This document shows, piece after piece, positions 13,703 to 15,131 of a stretch of DNA of 15,131 nt. A program made the translations under genes and the position numbers. The DNA is from Desulfovibrionaceae bacterium UBA3823 (GTDB taxonomy: Bacteria; Desulfobacterota; Desulfovibrionia; Desulfovibrionales; Desulfovibrionaceae): contig DFDR01000091.1 of the NCBI GenBank assembly GCA_002369295.1, positions 1-15,131 of the forward strand. Direction: 5' to 3'. Positions within the stretch are counted from its first letter, which is position 1. Every line of letters starts with the position of its first letter. The notes under the pieces are model-generated. The model saw only the letters and a list, made by a program, of their open reading frames with translations, did no database searches and was not told the DNA's origin.

Positions 13703-14674
13703 ATGAAGGCAAAACACATTCTGCCGCTGGCCTGCGCAGCCATGCTTGCGCTGCCGGGCTGCGCTCCGAAACAAGACCAGCTCGAAGCCCAGCTTCAGCA
13801 GCACGATGCCCAGCTGCGCCGCATGCAGCCCGCCCAGGCCGATGCGCTCAACGAAGTGCAGGCCATGCGCCAGGAACTCAACGAGATCAAGGGACAGCTC
13901 GTCGATATCCGCAATGCCGGCGGCGCGGCCGCCATGGTCGACAAGCTCAACCGCCACGAGCAGGCCCTGCACCAGATTGAGAGCAGCATGGCCATGAACT
14001 TCAACCTCGGCGCGCCCATAGCAGCCGGCGCGGCCGGCGGCGCCGGCGCAGGAGCTGCCGTGGGAGCTGCCTCAGCCGGAACCGCCGTTCCCGCTCCGAC
14101 GCCCGCCGCCGTTCCCGCAGCCTACGGCCAGGCCCAGCCCCAGCCCGTCAGCCTGACGCAGGCCTCGGCCCGCGAAGCCCAGGGAGCCATGCCCGGCCAG
14201 CCCGTCCAGGCGGCCGTGCCCCAGCAGACCAACCAGGTGCCCACCGGCGAAACATGGGGCCGGGAAACGCCCAAGCCCGAGGCCCCCAAGGCCCAGAAGG
14301 ACATGACCATAGCCCTCTACGATGCCGGCGTGAACTCCTTCAACGCCCGCAACTACAGCGAGGCTCAGCGCTCCTTCTCCGACTACATGAAGAACTTCAG
14401 CTCTTCGCCCAAGGCTCCGGCTGCCCAGTACTACCTTGCCGAGTGCTACTTCCAGAAGAACCAGTTCTCCGATGCCGCGCTGGCCTACGACACGGTCATC
14501 ACCAAGTATTCGAACTCCGCCAAGGCCCCTGCAGCCTATCTCAAGCAGGGCATCTGCTTCTCCAAGATGGGCCAGGGCAAAGCTGCCCAGGCCCGCATGC
14601 AGGAGCTTATCCGCAAGTACCCCTCGAGCCCCGAGGCGGCGCGCGCCAGGAGCTTCCTCAAGACCAACAGCTAG
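13703..14674 (+). CDS. ybgF: YbgF/CpoB-like TPR lipoprotein
   Basis: YbgF/CpoB proteins link the Tol-Pal system and peptidoglycan synthesis at division in the periplasm. The 323-aa product has a signal peptide ending in a Leu-Pro-Gly-Cys20 lipobox, followed by Ala, so it is predicted to be an outer-membrane lipoprotein; E. coli CpoB is soluble. Residues about 24-95 form a Gln/Leu/Glu-rich coiled coil (the trimerisation part in CpoB). Residues about 100-195 are a low-complexity Ala/Gly/Pro/Gln linker. Residues about 199-323 hold three TPR-like repeats including Tyr-Tyr-Leu-Ala-Glu-Cys-Tyr-Phe. A GGGGGAATCA just before the ATG gives a modest ribosome binding site. No tol or pal genes are nearby. 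It is the last gene before a strong terminator. Confidence 0.85.
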   Translation: MKAKHILPLACAAMLALPGCAPKQDQLEAQLQQHDAQLRRMQPAQADALNEVQAMRQELNEIKGQLVDIRNAGGAAAMVDKLNRHEQALHQIESSMAMNFNLGAPIAAGAAGGAGAGAAVGAASAGTAVPAPTPAAVPAAYGQAQPQPVSLTQASAREAQGAMPGQPVQAAVPQQTNQVPTGETWGRETPKPEAPKAQKDMTIALYDAGVNSFNARNYSEAQRSFSDYMKNFSSSPKAPAAQYYLAECYFQKNQFSDAALAYDTVITKYSNSAKAPAAYLKQGICFSKMGQGKAAQARMQELIRKYPSSPEAARARSFLKTNS

Positions 14675-14703
14675 CCCAGCCGTCCCGCCAGGCATAGTCT
14701 TTC

Positions 14704-14741
14704 AAGCCCCTCTGCCGGAGTTGTCCGCCAGGGGGGCTTTT
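14704..14741 (+). terminator. Rho-independent terminator closing the ileS-ybgF run
   Basis: AAGCCCCTCTG (14704-14714) pairs with CAGGGGGGCTT (14729-14739), with one G-U pair. An inner CGGA/TCCG stem around a GTTG loop is separated from the outer stem by a single C-C mismatch. The stem runs directly into TTTT (14738-14741). Confidence 0.88.
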
Positions 14742-15022
14742 CGCAACTGCCCCGCACGGCTGGCAAAGCCAGACGCCTGCGCTGACGCCGGCATGCTTCG
14801 GAATTGTCCCAGCTCCGCTTCCAGGCGCCCCCCTGCCAAGGAGCGCACCACGCCAATCTGCGCCGTCAATGCATCTGCGCCGGTCAACGCCAGCCCCCGC
14901 ACAAAGCGCCATGCCGCACCATCCTCCGGCCCCGCCTTTTATGGTGAGAATACCATAACAAGCGGAATCCCAGAAGCGCGAAGCACCTGGCTGGAACGGC
15001 GCTCCTCGCGAAGGCGAAGGAG
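14742..15022. other. Intergenic stretch without a supported gene
   Basis: Between the terminator and the possible gene at 15023 I see no gene. A minus-strand frame (14702-14902) with an Ala/Gly/Arg-rich product has only a GTG start, no ribosome binding site, and runs through the terminator hairpin, so it is probably chance. The only clear structure is the palindrome at 14940-14957. Confidence 0.5.
14940..14957. promoter_or_regulatory. Perfect inverted repeat TATGGT-N6-ACCATA, possible operator
   Basis: TATGGT (14940-14945) and ACCATA (14952-14957) are perfect inverted arms around GAGAAT, in an otherwise gene-free and locally AT-richer spot. The dyad size suits a dimeric helix-turn-helix repressor. 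It lies 65 nt upstream of the possible gene start at 15023. Confidence 0.4.
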
Positions 15023-15131
15023 ATGGGCGTGGAGCCTGAACAGGACAGCAGGAGGGCCGGACGCAGCTACTACAGGTTCGAGCTGGACGACTGCCCCAAG
15101 GGGCTCGAGGGGCGGGGCGTCCGCTGCATCG
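15023..15131 (+). CDS. Possible start of an unrecognised gene (cut by window edge)
   Basis: From ATG 15023 the frame is open to the window end, giving 36 residues that are charged and balanced in composition (acidic and Arg-rich start, then Ser-Tyr-Tyr-Arg-Phe-Glu-Leu-Asp-Asp-Cys). GAAGG lies 8 nt upstream. The frame is open further upstream back to a stop near 14941, so the true start could be elsewhere. I do not recognise the family, and the fragment is too short to be sure it is coding. Confidence 0.35.
   Translation, partial: MGVEPEQDSRRAGRSYYRFELDDCPKGLEGRGVRCI

Overview
The window is GC-rich and almost fully coding. It looks like a chromosomal core segment from a sulfate-reducing member of the Desulfovibrionaceae (Desulfovibrio sensu lato). 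The main taxonomic clue is a nine-haem cytochrome (Nhc) redox operon next to a hydrogenase-maturation gene (hypC). That combination is known from Desulfovibrio; the species cannot be fixed from the sequence alone. I see no rRNA, tRNA, CRISPR, insertion sequence or prophage.

Layout. Positions 1-1047 (minus strand): tadA, a 95-aa conserved-looking protein of unknown function, and the start of a secreted protein that runs off the left edge. Positions 1048-1237: a divergent promoter region with a CRP/FNR-like palindrome. Positions 1238-5525 (plus strand): a tight run of a beta-CASP metallo-beta-lactamase ribonuclease, rsmD, coaD and miaA, with gaps of 1-6 nt. The coaD gene encodes two complete phosphopantetheine adenylyltransferase domains in tandem and is the most unusual gene here. 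Positions 5526-6020: a 495-nt intergenic region with candidate promoters and inverted repeats. Positions 6021-9591: nhcABCD. Positions 9592-9702: a terminator overlapped by a candidate hypC promoter. Positions 9703-9981: hypC. Positions 10089-14674: ileS, lspA, a 72-aa two-helix membrane protein and a ybgF-like lipoprotein gene, closed by a strong terminator. Positions 14742-15131: mostly empty, with one palindrome and possibly the start of another gene.

How the genes fit together. tadA, rsmD, miaA, ileS and the beta-CASP nuclease all act on tRNA, rRNA or RNA turnover, so both flanks are housekeeping translation and RNA genes. lspA and the ybgF-like gene serve the cell envelope. The Nhc operon should form a membrane complex: a periplasmic nine-haem cytochrome, a Tat-exported four-cluster ferredoxin subunit, a ten-helix NrfD-type quinone-site subunit and a small membrane subunit. 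By analogy with Hmc it would move electrons between the periplasmic cytochrome pool, fed by hydrogenases, and the membrane. HypC helps build the NiFe hydrogenase active site, so its position next to nhc makes metabolic sense.
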